Assembly: GCA_040905045.1 (NCBI GenBank)
Contig: JBBDSH010000008.1
Span: forward strand, 1 to 60,524
DNA from: JBBDSH01 sp040905045
Lineage (GTDB): Bacteria > Pseudomonadota > Gammaproteobacteria > Eutrophobiales > Eutrophobiaceae
Direction: 5' to 3'
Length of the DNA: 60,524 nucleotides
Part shown: one piece after another, positions 17,309 to 25,809 of the stretch
Position numbering within the stretch: the first letter of the stretch is position 1
Layout: every line of letters begins with the position of its first letter
Notes under the pieces: model-generated
Told to the model about the DNA's origin: nothing
What the model saw: only the letters and a program-made list of their open reading frames with translations
Databases searched by the model: none
Translations under genes and position numbers: made by a program

Positions 17309-17447
17309 TGATAACATCCCCATGCGGCGCCTGGGAACGGCGGATGAACTGGCTTCGCTTGTGGTCTACCTGGCCTCCAGCCACGCCGCCTACATGGCCG
17401 GCACCACTATTCAGGTGGATGGCGGCTTGACGGCCGGTTATAGTTAG
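17309..17447 (+). pseudogene. 3' remnant of an SDR gene (duplicate of 12002-12140)
   Basis: 139 bp that closely match the end of the SDR gene at 11349-12140. The frame reads PMRRLGTADELA, then the same final residues through to a TAG stop. The first 110 bp differ at about five positions, and the last 20 bp differ at seven. No start codon or upstream coding region is present. The break coincides with the truncated diguanylate cyclase. The IclR gene follows 47 bp downstream. Confidence 0.8.
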
Positions 17448-17494
17448 CCGGCATATTGCACGATGGCGCAGAGAGAGTAGAGGACCGGTTTGCA

Positions 17495-18295
17495 ATGAGT
17501 AATCCCAGAGACGACGGCGAATACATCAATTCACTCGCGCGCGGGTTGTCGGTGTTGCGGGCCTTTACCAAGGAACGGCCGGAATTGACTCTCAGCGAGG
17601 TGGCCAGCGTCACCGATCTCAGCCCGGCGGTTGTGCGTCGTTGCCTGCATACACTGGTGCACCTCGGTTATGTGGGCAAGAAGGGCAAGCTGTTCCTTTT
17701 GCGCCCCGATGTCATGGTCTTCGCTTCCGCCTACCTGGGTTCCATGAATCTGGAGGAAATCGTCCGGCCCCACCTGCAGGTTGTCCGCGACAAGACCGGG
17801 GACAGTTCCTCACTGGCGGTGCTTCTCGGGCACGATATTCTGTATCTCGTCCATGTTTCCACCAACCGCATGATCCGTCTGGCCGCCGGTGTCGGCACGC
17901 GTTTTCCCGCCTATGCCACGTCGCTGGGACGGATCATGCTGGCTTACAAGGACAAGGACTTCATTGAAGAGTATCTGCATACCGCGGAATTAAAGGTCTT
18001 GACGGACAAAACCGTCACTTCCGTGACGAAGCTGCGCGATATTCTCAGGCGGGCCCGCAAGGACGGTTATGCTTCCATCCAGGATGAACTGGATTACGGC
18101 ATCGTTTCCATGGCCGTGCCCGTTTTCAATGAGCGGAACGAGGTGGTTGCCGCCATCAACTGTTCCACATCAGCGGCGCGTATCAATCGTAAGGATATGG
18201 TCGCCTCACGCCTGCCTATATTGCAGGAAGCGGCGCAGACGATTGAACTGGAGTTACGGCGCTACCCGATACTGGCCCATTCCGTGGGTTTGTGA
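17495..18295 (+). CDS. IclR-family transcriptional regulator (PcaU/PobR-like)
   Basis: Regulator with an N-terminal winged helix-turn-helix (residues about 15-75, including LTLSEVASVTDLSPAVVRRCLHTL) and a C-terminal effector domain. PcaU and PobR regulators control aromatic catabolism, and this protein resembles them in the SLARGLSVLRAF start and the DSSSLAVL effector region. ATG at 17495 is chosen, as family homology starts at once. It follows the SDR remnant, which is likely the original neighbour. Candidate binding sites, TTTCGCATATCGAAT and a second 15-mer, lie at 19429-19462 between the citryl-CoA-lyase-like and TonB receptor genes. Confidence 0.85.
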   Translation: MSNPRDDGEYINSLARGLSVLRAFTKERPELTLSEVASVTDLSPAVVRRCLHTLVHLGYVGKKGKLFLLRPDVMVFASAYLGSMNLEEIVRPHLQVVRDKTGDSSSLAVLLGHDILYLVHVSTNRMIRLAAGVGTRFPAYATSLGRIMLAYKDKDFIEEYLHTAELKVLTDKTVTSVTKLRDILRRARKDGYASIQDELDYGIVSMAVPVFNERNEVVAAINCSTSAARINRKDMVASRLPILQEAAQTIELELRRYPILAHSVGL

Positions 18296-18353
18296 AACAG
18301 CGGCGCGAACAAATCGACCCGAAGTCCGTAGCCCGGGGAGGGAAAAATCAATG

Positions 18354-18434
18354 GATCTCTCGCCAAGCACGCCAAGATCGCAAAGGGAAGATGAACTTTT
18401 AAACCTTTGCGATCTTGGCGTGCTTGGCGAGATC
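18354..18434. repeat. CTCGCCAAG-family hairpin repeat
   Basis: Perfect 28-bp inverted arms (18359-18386 and 18404-18431) with a 17-nt loop. The arms contain CTCGCCAAGCACGCC and AGATCGCAAAGG. Flanking sequence (TCTTCCAGCTACCCG) is shared with copies near 45685, 51337 and 51880. It lies between the IclR gene and the citryl-CoA-lyase-like gene, which are convergent, so it could act as a bidirectional terminator. Confidence 0.85.
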
Positions 18435-18478
18435 AATCATCGTTCTTCCAGCTACCCGAAAATCTGTCGAGGAGCTTG

Positions 18479-19252
18479 TTATTTCCCGTCCTTTTCATAA
18501 CGCACGGCGGATTCGGCTCCCTTCCATAACTCGTCGCCGACGGGATTTTCCGTCTCTTCCAGCAGGTGGCCGGCCAGTCCGGCGCAGCGCGCCGTCAATA
18601 CCAGACCCCGGAAGGCCCGGGCCGGCAGCCCCGCCTCGGCCAGTACCGCCGCAATGGCGGCGGAGATATTGACGGGAAGTGACTTGCCCAGTTCTTCCTC
18701 CAGGCAACGCTCCAGCAGGTACATGGCCTCAATGTAGTCGCCCTTGACGCCGGCGGAACGGGCGATTTCGATGAGTCTGGGTACCCGGGGGTCGCCGCCC
18801 CGATGGATGGGGTGGCCGAAGCCGGGCAGGGGCTGCTTTCTGCTGCGGTAATCCCGGATGAACCGGCGCGCGCATTCGGTCCGATCCTTTCCGTCGGCTT
18901 TAGTGATCTCTTCGAGGATTTTCGCGCATTCGCTGGCGGTGCCGGCATAGCGATCGCCCACACCCAGCAGACCCGCCGCCACCGCGCCCTGGAAGGATTC
19001 CGGTGCGCCCAGCAGGGTCAGGCGCGAGACGACGGCGGACGGCACCAGACCGTGTTCCATGATGGTGACCAGGACCGCATCGGCGATGGTGGTTTGCAGG
19101 TCCGAGGGTTTCTCACCCAGAAGATGAAACAGCATCATCTCCGTGAACCCCAGTTTCCCCATGAGATCATCCACCAGGTCCTTGCCGCGGATGAGGATGC
19201 GATCCTCGTCATAGCCGCAAATACGGGTAATTTTCTGCTTTTTATCAGACAT
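18479..19252 (-). CDS. Citryl-CoA-lyase-like / citrate synthase-family protein
   Basis: 257 residues, corresponding to a short citrate-synthase fold without the large N-terminal part of ordinary citrate synthase (about 400). The catalytic-His motif region reads GFGHPIHRGGDPR. Short members are often annotated citryl-CoA lyase, which cleaves citryl-CoA to acetyl-CoA and oxaloacetate. In this setting (next to an IclR regulator, TonB receptor and CoA ligase) it may cleave another 2-substituted acyl-CoA. It is divergent from the TonB receptor gene, so probably shares its operator. Function beyond the fold is inference. Confidence 0.65.
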   Translation of the reverse strand: MSDKKQKITRICGYDEDRILIRGKDLVDDLMGKLGFTEMMLFHLLGEKPSDLQTTIADAVLVTIMEHGLVPSAVVSRLTLLGAPESFQGAVAAGLLGVGDRYAGTASECAKILEEITKADGKDRTECARRFIRDYRSRKQPLPGFGHPIHRGGDPRVPRLIEIARSAGVKGDYIEAMYLLERCLEEELGKSLPVNISAAIAAVLAEAGLPARAFRGLVLTARCAGLAGHLLEETENPVGDELWKGAESAVRYEKDGK

Positions 19253-19428
19253 ATCTATCTCCTGAACGGCCCTGGATCGGGTTTCAGCGGGCCGGGAAAA
19301 TCATTTTCCGATCCCCCGTCAGATTGTACCAGCGAGTCGTGAACGGACGGCGGGGGTGTGCTCATACGCCGTCTGTCGGCAGATCCCCCGGTCGGAGGTT
19401 GCAGGGGGCCGGGGAGTGCTCTACACTA

Positions 19429-19462
19429 TTTCGCATATCGAATTAATTTTCGTATGTAGAAA
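19429..19462. promoter_or_regulatory. Candidate IclR-family operators (two 15-mers)
   Basis: TTTCGCATATCGAAT (19429-19443) and TTTCGTATGTAGAAA (19448-19462), 19 bp centre to centre. The first, read on the other strand, resembles the PcaU/PcaR site GTTCGATAATCGCAC known from protocatechuate regulators. They sit in the 271-bp divergent region. This is inference from motif similarity only. Confidence 0.4.
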
Positions 19463-19523
19463 CATGAATCGTAGCATCATTTCAGACGTCTTTCAGCGTC
19501 CGGAAACATAAGGGGGAATACAA

Positions 19524-21788
19524 ATGAATCGTCTAATATTGATGGCGGCCGCGGGTTTCATGTTCTGTACCATGGAAACACTGATTCTGCCGGTACAGGC
19601 GGCGGCACTGGAGGAAGTGGTGGTCACGGCGCGGAAACGCGCGGAGACCTTCGTGGATGTCCCGGTTTCGGTGAACGTCTTTACCGAGTCCGATATCGAG
19701 TCCGCGGGCATCGAAAGACCGCACGATTTCATCGCGCTGACACCGAATGTCACCCTGGTACAGACCCAGAACGCAGGAAACTCTTTCATCAACATCCGCG
19801 GCGTGTCCCAGGCCCGCAACAGTGAGATGTCCGCGGCCGTACTGGTTGATGGCGTCCTGATGTCCAACCCGGCCCAGTTCAACCAGGAATTGTTCGATAT
19901 ACAACAAATCGAAGTCCTGCGCGGTCCCCAGGGCGCCCTCTACGGCCGCAACGCCATCGGTGGCGCCATCACCATCACCACGAAGCAGCCGACGGATGAA
20001 TACGAAGGCAAGATAACCGCAGGCTATGATTCCGGGCCCGGTTACAAGGTGCAAGGCGTATTCAGCGGTCCTATTACGGACACCCTGAAATTCCGCGCCT
20101 CGGCCTCCTACAAGAACACCGACGGCTATCTTTATAATCCCTTCCTGGACGAGGAACCGGATCCCTATGAGGATATTTCAGGTCGGCTGAAACTGCTGTG
20201 GGAGCCCACGGACGACTTCACGGCGGATCTGCGTGTTTCCGTTTCACAGATGGATACCCAAGCCCTGTATTTCACCATTGGCCCTGATGCTGACAATACC
20301 ACTATCCCGATACGGGTGAACAATCCCGGCACCAACGAACGGGATATGTACAACCTTTCCCTGAAAATGGATTACGACACCGATTACGGTACGTTCACTT
20401 CCATTACGTCCTACGATGATCTGGAAGAACTGCTTACCGGCGATCAGTTCAATTTTGTGCCGCGCCCCGAATCGTTCGCTGAGTTCGCGGCCAATTTCCC
20501 CGTGCTGGCCGGTGATCCCGGCGGTTTCTTTGCTTTCATGAAAGGATTAACGGGTGATCAATTCATCGATATGAGCCAGACCCAGTTTCTGGACGTACAG
20601 GCCTGGAGTCAGGAGTTTCGTTTCACATCGCCGGCGGAGAACCGCTTCCGCTGGATCGTCGGTGCCTACATGATTGGCACTGATCGCTATATCTCTACGG
20701 GTAACCAGGTGGATCGCGGCAACGGGGTCTTCCCGGTGTTCCGGACGCCGCGTCCTTCCGTGTTCGTGGATCCCACCGATCCCAGCCCGCAGATCGGCCT
20801 GCTGGAGGATGCCCAGGATAATTTCGCCTGGGCGCTGTTCGGAGAAATCGCCTATGACATTAGCGAGGATCTGGAAGCGTCCTTCTCGTTACGTTACGAC
20901 AAGGATACGCGGGAAAATACTACACTGACACAGCCCCTGTACGATCCCACCGGTCTGGGGCTGGTTCCCGGCACCTCGCGCAAGGAGAGCTGGGACGACC
21001 TGCAACCGAAAATCAGCCTGCGCTGGAACCTGCGCGATAATCTGACACTGTATAGCAGCTACAGCCGCGGTTTCCGCAGCGGCGGCTTCAATCAGACCGG
21101 TGTCGGCGGTGCTGTACCCGAACCAGGGGTTAATGACCTGTTCGAACAGCAGACGTCCGATACATTCGAGATGGGTGCCAAGGCACAGTTCTTTGACAAC
21201 CGCCTGAAGACCTCCCTGAGTGTCTATCACACGGAGTTTACCAACGCCTATTTCTTCTTCTTCGACCCGGGCACCAGTACCCAGAACCTGGGTGGTATTC
21301 CCGAGGTCGAATACCGAGGGTTGGAATTCGAGGCGGATGCAGTAATGACGGATTACCTGAGCGTATACGCCGGGCTCGGTTATACCGACAGCACGATCAA
21401 GCAGGCCGCGGATCCTGCGGATGTGGGTAACGAGGCGCCGCTGGTATCCGAATATACATTGAATGTCGGAGCCCTGTTGCAGTATCCGCTGACCATGGTG
21501 GACACCGGGATGTTCGGCAACGTCAATTTTGTCGCCCGCGCCGATTACCAGATCATCGGCAAGACCTACTGGGATCCGGGCAACATATCCACCCGCAGTC
21601 CGGTGAACCTGCTGGATGTGCGCGCCGGTTTCATGGTGGAGGACAACTGGTCGCTGATGTTCTGGTCGAGAAATGCAGCAGCCGAAAGCTACAACGCAGA
21701 GTTCTCTCCCGGCCCGGCGCCGGGTGCGCACTTCCTTTTCAGGGCTCCGCCCAGACATTGGGGCGTGGAATTCACCAAACGCTTTTGA
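19524..21788 (+). CDS. TonB-dependent outer-membrane receptor
   Basis: 754 residues. The signal peptide ends near VQAAALEE, followed by EEVVVTARKR, a TonB-box-like start of the mature protein. The plug domain (about 40-160) includes DVPVSVNVFTESDIES and VLRGPQGALYGRNAIGG. The beta-barrel fills the rest, ending in the terminal Phe expected for outer-membrane sorting. The family imports iron chelates, cobalamin or large organic substrates; this one lies with catabolic genes (CoA ligase, VOC protein), so an organic ligand is plausible, though unproven. RBS AGGGGG precedes ATG. The VOC gene follows 31 bp downstream and probably belongs to the same transcript. Confidence 0.9.
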   Translation: MNRLILMAAAGFMFCTMETLILPVQAAALEEVVVTARKRAETFVDVPVSVNVFTESDIESAGIERPHDFIALTPNVTLVQTQNAGNSFINIRGVSQARNSEMSAAVLVDGVLMSNPAQFNQELFDIQQIEVLRGPQGALYGRNAIGGAITITTKQPTDEYEGKITAGYDSGPGYKVQGVFSGPITDTLKFRASASYKNTDGYLYNPFLDEEPDPYEDISGRLKLLWEPTDDFTADLRVSVSQMDTQALYFTIGPDADNTTIPIRVNNPGTNERDMYNLSLKMDYDTDYGTFTSITSYDDLEELLTGDQFNFVPRPESFAEFAANFPVLAGDPGGFFAFMKGLTGDQFIDMSQTQFLDVQAWSQEFRFTSPAENRFRWIVGAYMIGTDRYISTGNQVDRGNGVFPVFRTPRPSVFVDPTDPSPQIGLLEDAQDNFAWALFGEIAYDISEDLEASFSLRYDKDTRENTTLTQPLYDPTGLGLVPGTSRKESWDDLQPKISLRWNLRDNLTLYSSYSRGFRSGGFNQTGVGGAVPEPGVNDLFEQQTSDTFEMGAKAQFFDNRLKTSLSVYHTEFTNAYFFFFDPGTSTQNLGGIPEVEYRGLEFEADAVMTDYLSVYAGLGYTDSTIKQAADPADVGNEAPLVSEYTLNVGALLQYPLTMVDTGMFGNVNFVARADYQIIGKTYWDPGNISTRSPVNLLDVRAGFMVEDNWSLMFWSRNAAAESYNAEFSPGPAPGAHFLFRAPPRHWGVEFTKRF

Positions 21789-21819
21789 TGAGCCAAACAG
21801 TAACAACGAGGTGTCATGT

Positions 21820-22362
21820 ATGAGTAAAGCACCAACCATTTCCGCAAGACTGCACCACAATGCCCATGTCACGGACGACATGGAGGCTGTGCGCCGGTTT
21901 TATGAGGAGATCATCGGCATGCCGCTGGTGGCGACCTGGTGCGAGAAAACCCATCTGTTCGGTAAGGAACGCGTTTACATGCACTGTTTCTTTGAAGCCG
22001 GCGACGGTGAATGCCTGGCGTTTTTCCAGTTTGCAGACAAGGAGGATGAAAAGGAACTGGCGCCGGATGCACCGATATCACCGTTCCGGCATCTGGCCAT
22101 GAAAGTGGATCAGGAAACCCAGGATGGAATTAAAGAACGCCTGGAAGCGGCCGGCTACAAGGAACCGGACATGTATATCCTCAACCACGGTTACTGTTAC
22201 TCGTTGTATGTCTTTGATCCGGCCAGGCTGTTGATCGAGTTTACCGTCGATCATCCGGACGTGGACAAGATCAATGCCGATCAGCTGGCCCAGGCTCACA
22301 GTGAGCTATCGCGCTGGCTGGGCGGCGATCACGCGCCCAATAACGAAGCCTATCACAGGTAG
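21820..22362 (+). CDS. VOC-superfamily (glyoxalase/dioxygenase) protein
   Basis: 180 residues with one vicinal-oxygen-chelate domain. The opening RLHHNAHVTDDMEAVRRFYEEIIGMPL and the closing FDPARLLIEFTVDH fit the two beta-alpha-beta-beta-beta repeats, and likely metal ligands are an N-terminal His and the Glu of LLIEF. The reaction could be lyase, isomerase or extradiol cleavage. The start is ATG 21820, because residues upstream in the same frame are shared with the receptor's coding end. The gene is probably cotranscribed with the TonB receptor. Confidence 0.8.
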   Translation: MSKAPTISARLHHNAHVTDDMEAVRRFYEEIIGMPLVATWCEKTHLFGKERVYMHCFFEAGDGECLAFFQFADKEDEKELAPDAPISPFRHLAMKVDQETQDGIKERLEAAGYKEPDMYILNHGYCYSLYVFDPARLLIEFTVDHPDVDKINADQLAQAHSELSRWLGGDHAPNNEAYHR

Positions 22363-22476
22363 CTGCGGTTAGTTTTCATTCCCGTATTTCCGGCGGGCTG
22401 TCGATTCCATTCAGGAGAGTCGCAGGTAGTATTCGCCTTCCAGAAATAATTAAGGATAGATTCCAGGAGTATATAA

Positions 22477-23058
22477 ATGCATAAAGTTTGTATCGTTTAC
22501 CACAGTGGTTACGGCCATACGCAGAAAATGGCCGACGCCGTAACCGAAGGCGCCGGTTCGATTAATGGAATCCAGAGTCATCTGATCAAGGCCGAAAGCC
22601 TGACGGAAGACAGTGCTGATTGGGACGAACTGGATTCCGCCGTCGCCATTGTACTGGGTTCGCCCACTTACATGGGCGATGTTTCGGCGGAAATGAAGCG
22701 TTTCATGGAAGCCAGCTCTTCCCGCTGGATGGAAATGAAATGGGCGGACAAGCTGGCGGCCGGGTTTACCAACTCCGGTTCATGGAACGGCGATAAACAG
22801 AATACGCTGGTGAGTTTTGCCACTTTCGCTGCCCAGCACGGTATGGTCTGGATTAATCTTAACCAGCCTCCGGGCAACAACAGCAGCCAGGGCAGCGCCG
22901 ATGATATCAACCGCCTGGGCGCCTCGCTCGGTGCCATGGCCCAGTCCAATGTGGATGAAGGGCTGGATACGGCGCCGCCGAAGGCCGATTTGGAAACCGC
23001 GAAACTGCTGGGCGAGCGCGTTGCCCGGTGCGTGGTTCGCTGGATGGCCAACCAGTAA
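22477..23058 (+). CDS. Flavodoxin-fold NAD(P)H:quinone oxidoreductase, WrbA-like
   Basis: 193 residues. The FMN phosphate loop is YHSGYGHTQKMADAV near the N-terminus, and the second loop is GSPTYMGDVSAEMKRFME. The sequence fits the NADPH-dependent FMN reductase / WrbA family, which makes two-electron reductions of quinones. No helper dehydrogenase lies next to it. It sits between the VOC gene and the PaaK-like ligase, and could reduce a quinone or aromatic intermediate of the same pathway. Start codon ATG, RBS AGGAG. Confidence 0.85.
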   Translation: MHKVCIVYHSGYGHTQKMADAVTEGAGSINGIQSHLIKAESLTEDSADWDELDSAVAIVLGSPTYMGDVSAEMKRFMEASSSRWMEMKWADKLAAGFTNSGSWNGDKQNTLVSFATFAAQHGMVWINLNQPPGNNSSQGSADDINRLGASLGAMAQSNVDEGLDTAPPKADLETAKLLGERVARCVVRWMANQ

Positions 23059-23093
23059 CCCTAGAATGAATATACGAAAGGCGGTGACTGGTC

Positions 23094-24425
23094 ATGATGT
23101 ATGATCCGGAAATTGAAACCCTCCCGGTCGAGGAACAATATAAAATCGATCGGAAAAGCTATAAGGAACAGATTGCCTACCTGCTGGATCGTTCAGATTT
23201 CTACAGGGAGAAACTCGGTCAGGCCGGGTTCAAAAGGGCAGCGGATGTGGGGGGACTGGATGAAATCGCCCGGCTGCCGTTTACTGAAAAGGATGAATTA
23301 CGCAAGTCCCAGGCCGGCAGTCCGCCTTTCGGCACCCATCTTGCCTGTGAGCCGAACAAACTGCGTCGGGTTTATTCCACCAGCGGTACCACCGGGGTGC
23401 CCTGTTTCATCGGCCTGACTGAAAATGACATCGCCATGTACGCCACCAACGTGGCCAGGGGCTATACCGCCGCCGGATTTTCCCCGGAGCAGCGACTGGC
23501 GGTAGGGTTCAACGCGGGTCCGTTTGTTGCCGGCGCCGTTTATTACGGCTTCGACAAGATGGGCTGTACGGTTATCCCCGTCGGTACCGGTAATACCGAG
23601 CGGATCATCAAGGCCATCCAGACATTGGGCGCAACCGGGATCAGTTGCACGCCTTCCTACGGGCTTTACATGATCGACTGGTGCCGGGAACGCAACATCG
23701 ATACCCGTTCCCTGGGGCTCAGGAACATGGTCACTGCCGGTGAGCCGGGCGGCGGCGATCCCATGATCCGTTCCCGCATCGAGGAAGCCTTCGGCTGCCA
23801 GGTGCGTGAATCCATGGGTATCGGCGATATTTCCCTCTCCACCTGGGCCGAGGACGAAGACGGCGACGGCATGCATCTTTCGGCACGGGGATTCGTGCAT
23901 GTGGAACTGATCGATCCGGCCTCCGGCGAGCCCATCCCCTGGGAGGACGAGGCCGAGGGAGAACTGGTCTATACTGCCCTGCAGAGGGAGGCCATGCCCC
24001 TGCTGCGTTTTCGCAGCCGCGATCATGTCGTGGTTAATATGAAACCCAATCCCAGCGGACGTACCGGCCCCAGGATCCGCTGCGTCGGCCGGACGGATGA
24101 TATGCTTATCGTGCGCGGTGTGAATCTGTTCCCCACCGCCATACGCAGCATTCTCAACGAGTTTACCCCGGATGTGGGCGAGCTTTTCCAGATCAAGCCA
24201 AAAACTCGGAACGTCTCCCAGGAGCCGCCCCTGCCGGTGGTGGTGGAACTGGGCGAGGGCGTGAAGAAGGAGCCGGAAGGGTTGAAGGACAAGCTGCAGG
24301 CGGAGATCCGCACCCGGCTTCTGGTGTCCACGGATATCGATTTCGTTCCCTACGGCACGTTGCCCAGGGAGACCTACAAATACAAGCTGGTGGAATTTCC
24401 GCAGGACAATGCGGCCGTCGGATAA
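23094..24425 (+). CDS. Phenylacetate-CoA ligase (PaaK)-family AMP-forming ligase
   Basis: Activates a carboxylic acid to its CoA thioester through an acyl-AMP. The P-loop is STSGTTGVP (about residues 98-106), the family motif REQMGIGD is represented by RESMGIGDISLSTWAE, and the C-terminal part has TDDMLIVRGVNLFPTAI. Length of 443 is normal. The closeness to the flavodoxin gene (35 bp) suggests cotranscription. RBS AAAGGCGGTGAC; a second in-frame ATG lies at 23097. Actual acid unknown; aromatic acids are typical for this family. It lies upstream of two MetE-like genes, after a CATGGTGT repeat. Confidence 0.85.
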   Translation: MMYDPEIETLPVEEQYKIDRKSYKEQIAYLLDRSDFYREKLGQAGFKRAADVGGLDEIARLPFTEKDELRKSQAGSPPFGTHLACEPNKLRRVYSTSGTTGVPCFIGLTENDIAMYATNVARGYTAAGFSPEQRLAVGFNAGPFVAGAVYYGFDKMGCTVIPVGTGNTERIIKAIQTLGATGISCTPSYGLYMIDWCRERNIDTRSLGLRNMVTAGEPGGGDPMIRSRIEEAFGCQVRESMGIGDISLSTWAEDEDGDGMHLSARGFVHVELIDPASGEPIPWEDEAEGELVYTALQREAMPLLRFRSRDHVVVNMKPNPSGRTGPRIRCVGRTDDMLIVRGVNLFPTAIRSILNEFTPDVGELFQIKPKTRNVSQEPPLPVVVELGEGVKKEPEGLKDKLQAEIRTRLLVSTDIDFVPYGTLPRETYKYKLVEFPQDNAAVG

Positions 24426-24509
24426 AACAAATAACAGGGGTTAAGAATTCCGCGACAGTGGTAGTTGCAATATGGCGAAGAATCGATTGCATTATGAGGG
24501 CAGGGCGGA

Positions 24510-24590
24510 GTCATGGTGTTTCCGCTCCCCGAGCCGTCCCTGGCTCGGTCCCGCGCTCATCCATGGCGCTAGTCGGTCCAACACCATGAC
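24510..24590. repeat. CATGGTGT-ended repeat, copy 1
   Basis: 81 bp with GTCATGGTGT at one end and ACACCATGAC at the other. The interior carries TCCGCTCC, CTGGCTCGGTCCCGCGCTC and CCATGGCGCTAGTCG. The same element occurs at 54762-54842 and, inverted and shortened, near 57098. There is no ORF within it. It fills the gap before the first MetE-like gene. Confidence 0.75.
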
Positions 24591-24654
24591 TTCGACCTGC
24601 CGATTACTGCGACTGTGGTGAAATCCGGTACACTTATTTAAGGGTAACAGCGGT

Positions 24655-25797
24655 ATGCAAACAAGCAATGACAGAATCCTGACCACACACGTCGGCAGCC
24701 TGCCGCGTTCGCAGGCCGTCACCGATGTGGTATTCGGACATGAAAACGGCACGCTGGAAGACGAATCGGTTTACAAGCCCACCATCGCGGAAGCGGTGCG
24801 GGAAGTGGTCAGGCGTCAGGTGGAGACCGGCATCGATCTCGTCAGCGACGGCGAAATGAGCAAGATCAGTTATGCCACTTACATCAAGGATCGCATTACC
24901 GGTTTCGACGGCGACACACCGCGGGAGCCGGGACAGGATTTGCTGGATTTCCCGAATCTGTTGCAGAAGCTGGCCAATGCCGGCGCCACGGCCAAATACC
25001 GCCGCCCGCGTTGCGTCGGCGAGATCAAGGTCAAGGATATGCAGCCGGTGCAGGACGACATCGCCAACCTGAAGATGGCCGCGGAAGAGTCCCAACCCCT
25101 GGAGACGTTCATGAACGCCGCTTCACCCGGCGTCATCGCCCTGTTCCAGCCCAATGATTATTATCCCACTGCCAATGACTATCTGGATGCACTTGCGGAA
25201 GCCATGCGTGCCGAATACGAGGCCATAGTCGAGGCCGGGATCATTCTGCAGATCGATGCCCCGGATTTCGGCATGGGCCGGCATACTATGTACAAGGATC
25301 GCAGTGTCGAAGACTATCTGCGCATGGCTGAACATCATGTTGAAGTGGTCAATCACGCACTCCGTAACATACCCCGCGACAAGGTGCGGCTGCATATGTG
25401 CTGGGGCAACTACGAAGGGCCGCATCACCATGACATTCCCATGGAATTGCTGCTGCCGGTCATGCTGAAACTGAATGTGGGCGCCTTGTTGTTCGAGTCC
25501 GCCAATCCGCGCCATGCCCATGAATGGACCGTGTTCGAAAAGATCAACGTCCCGGAGAATATTGTCCTGATCCCCGGCGTGCTGGATTCCACCACCAATT
25601 ACATCGAGCATCCTGACCTGGTGGCCGAGCGCATTTGCCGTTTCGCCGATATTGCCGGCCGGGAAAGGGTCATTGCCGGGACCGATTGCGGTTTCAGCAC
25701 CTTCGCCGGTTTCGGTCCCGTGGAAGATGATATCGTTTATATGAAGCTGGCCGCCATGGTGGAGGGAGCGAGAACGGCCACCCAACGACTCTGGTAA
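24655..25797 (+). CDS. MetE-like zinc-dependent methyl/alkyltransferase (UROD/MetE superfamily)
   Basis: 380 residues with the barrel of cobalamin-independent methionine synthase. Predicted zinc ligands are His247 and Cys249 (LHMCWGNYEG) and Cys345 (AGTDCGFSTF). The N-terminus THVGSLPRS is the family's conserved substrate-loop start. There is no N-terminal duplicate domain, as in full-length MetE, so this is a core-only protein. Epoxyalkane:coenzyme M transferase has a similar size and ligand pattern, but I see no CoM genes nearby. It probably transfers methyl or alkyl groups to a thiol, or hydrolyses. A second MetE-like gene follows by 12 bp, so an operon is likely. Confidence 0.75.
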   Translation: MQTSNDRILTTHVGSLPRSQAVTDVVFGHENGTLEDESVYKPTIAEAVREVVRRQVETGIDLVSDGEMSKISYATYIKDRITGFDGDTPREPGQDLLDFPNLLQKLANAGATAKYRRPRCVGEIKVKDMQPVQDDIANLKMAAEESQPLETFMNAASPGVIALFQPNDYYPTANDYLDALAEAMRAEYEAIVEAGIILQIDAPDFGMGRHTMYKDRSVEDYLRMAEHHVEVVNHALRNIPRDKVRLHMCWGNYEGPHHHDIPMELLLPVMLKLNVGALLFESANPRHAHEWTVFEKINVPENIVLIPGVLDSTTNYIEHPDLVAERICRFADIAGRERVIAGTDCGFSTFAGFGPVEDDIVYMKLAAMVEGARTATQRLW

Positions 25798-25809
25798 TCA
25801 TCGCAACTT

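Noticed and set aside
24655..25797. Epoxyalkane:coenzyme M transferase
   Set aside because: Size and ligands fit, but no CoM biosynthetic or carboxylase gene is nearby. Only the general MetE-like family is supported.
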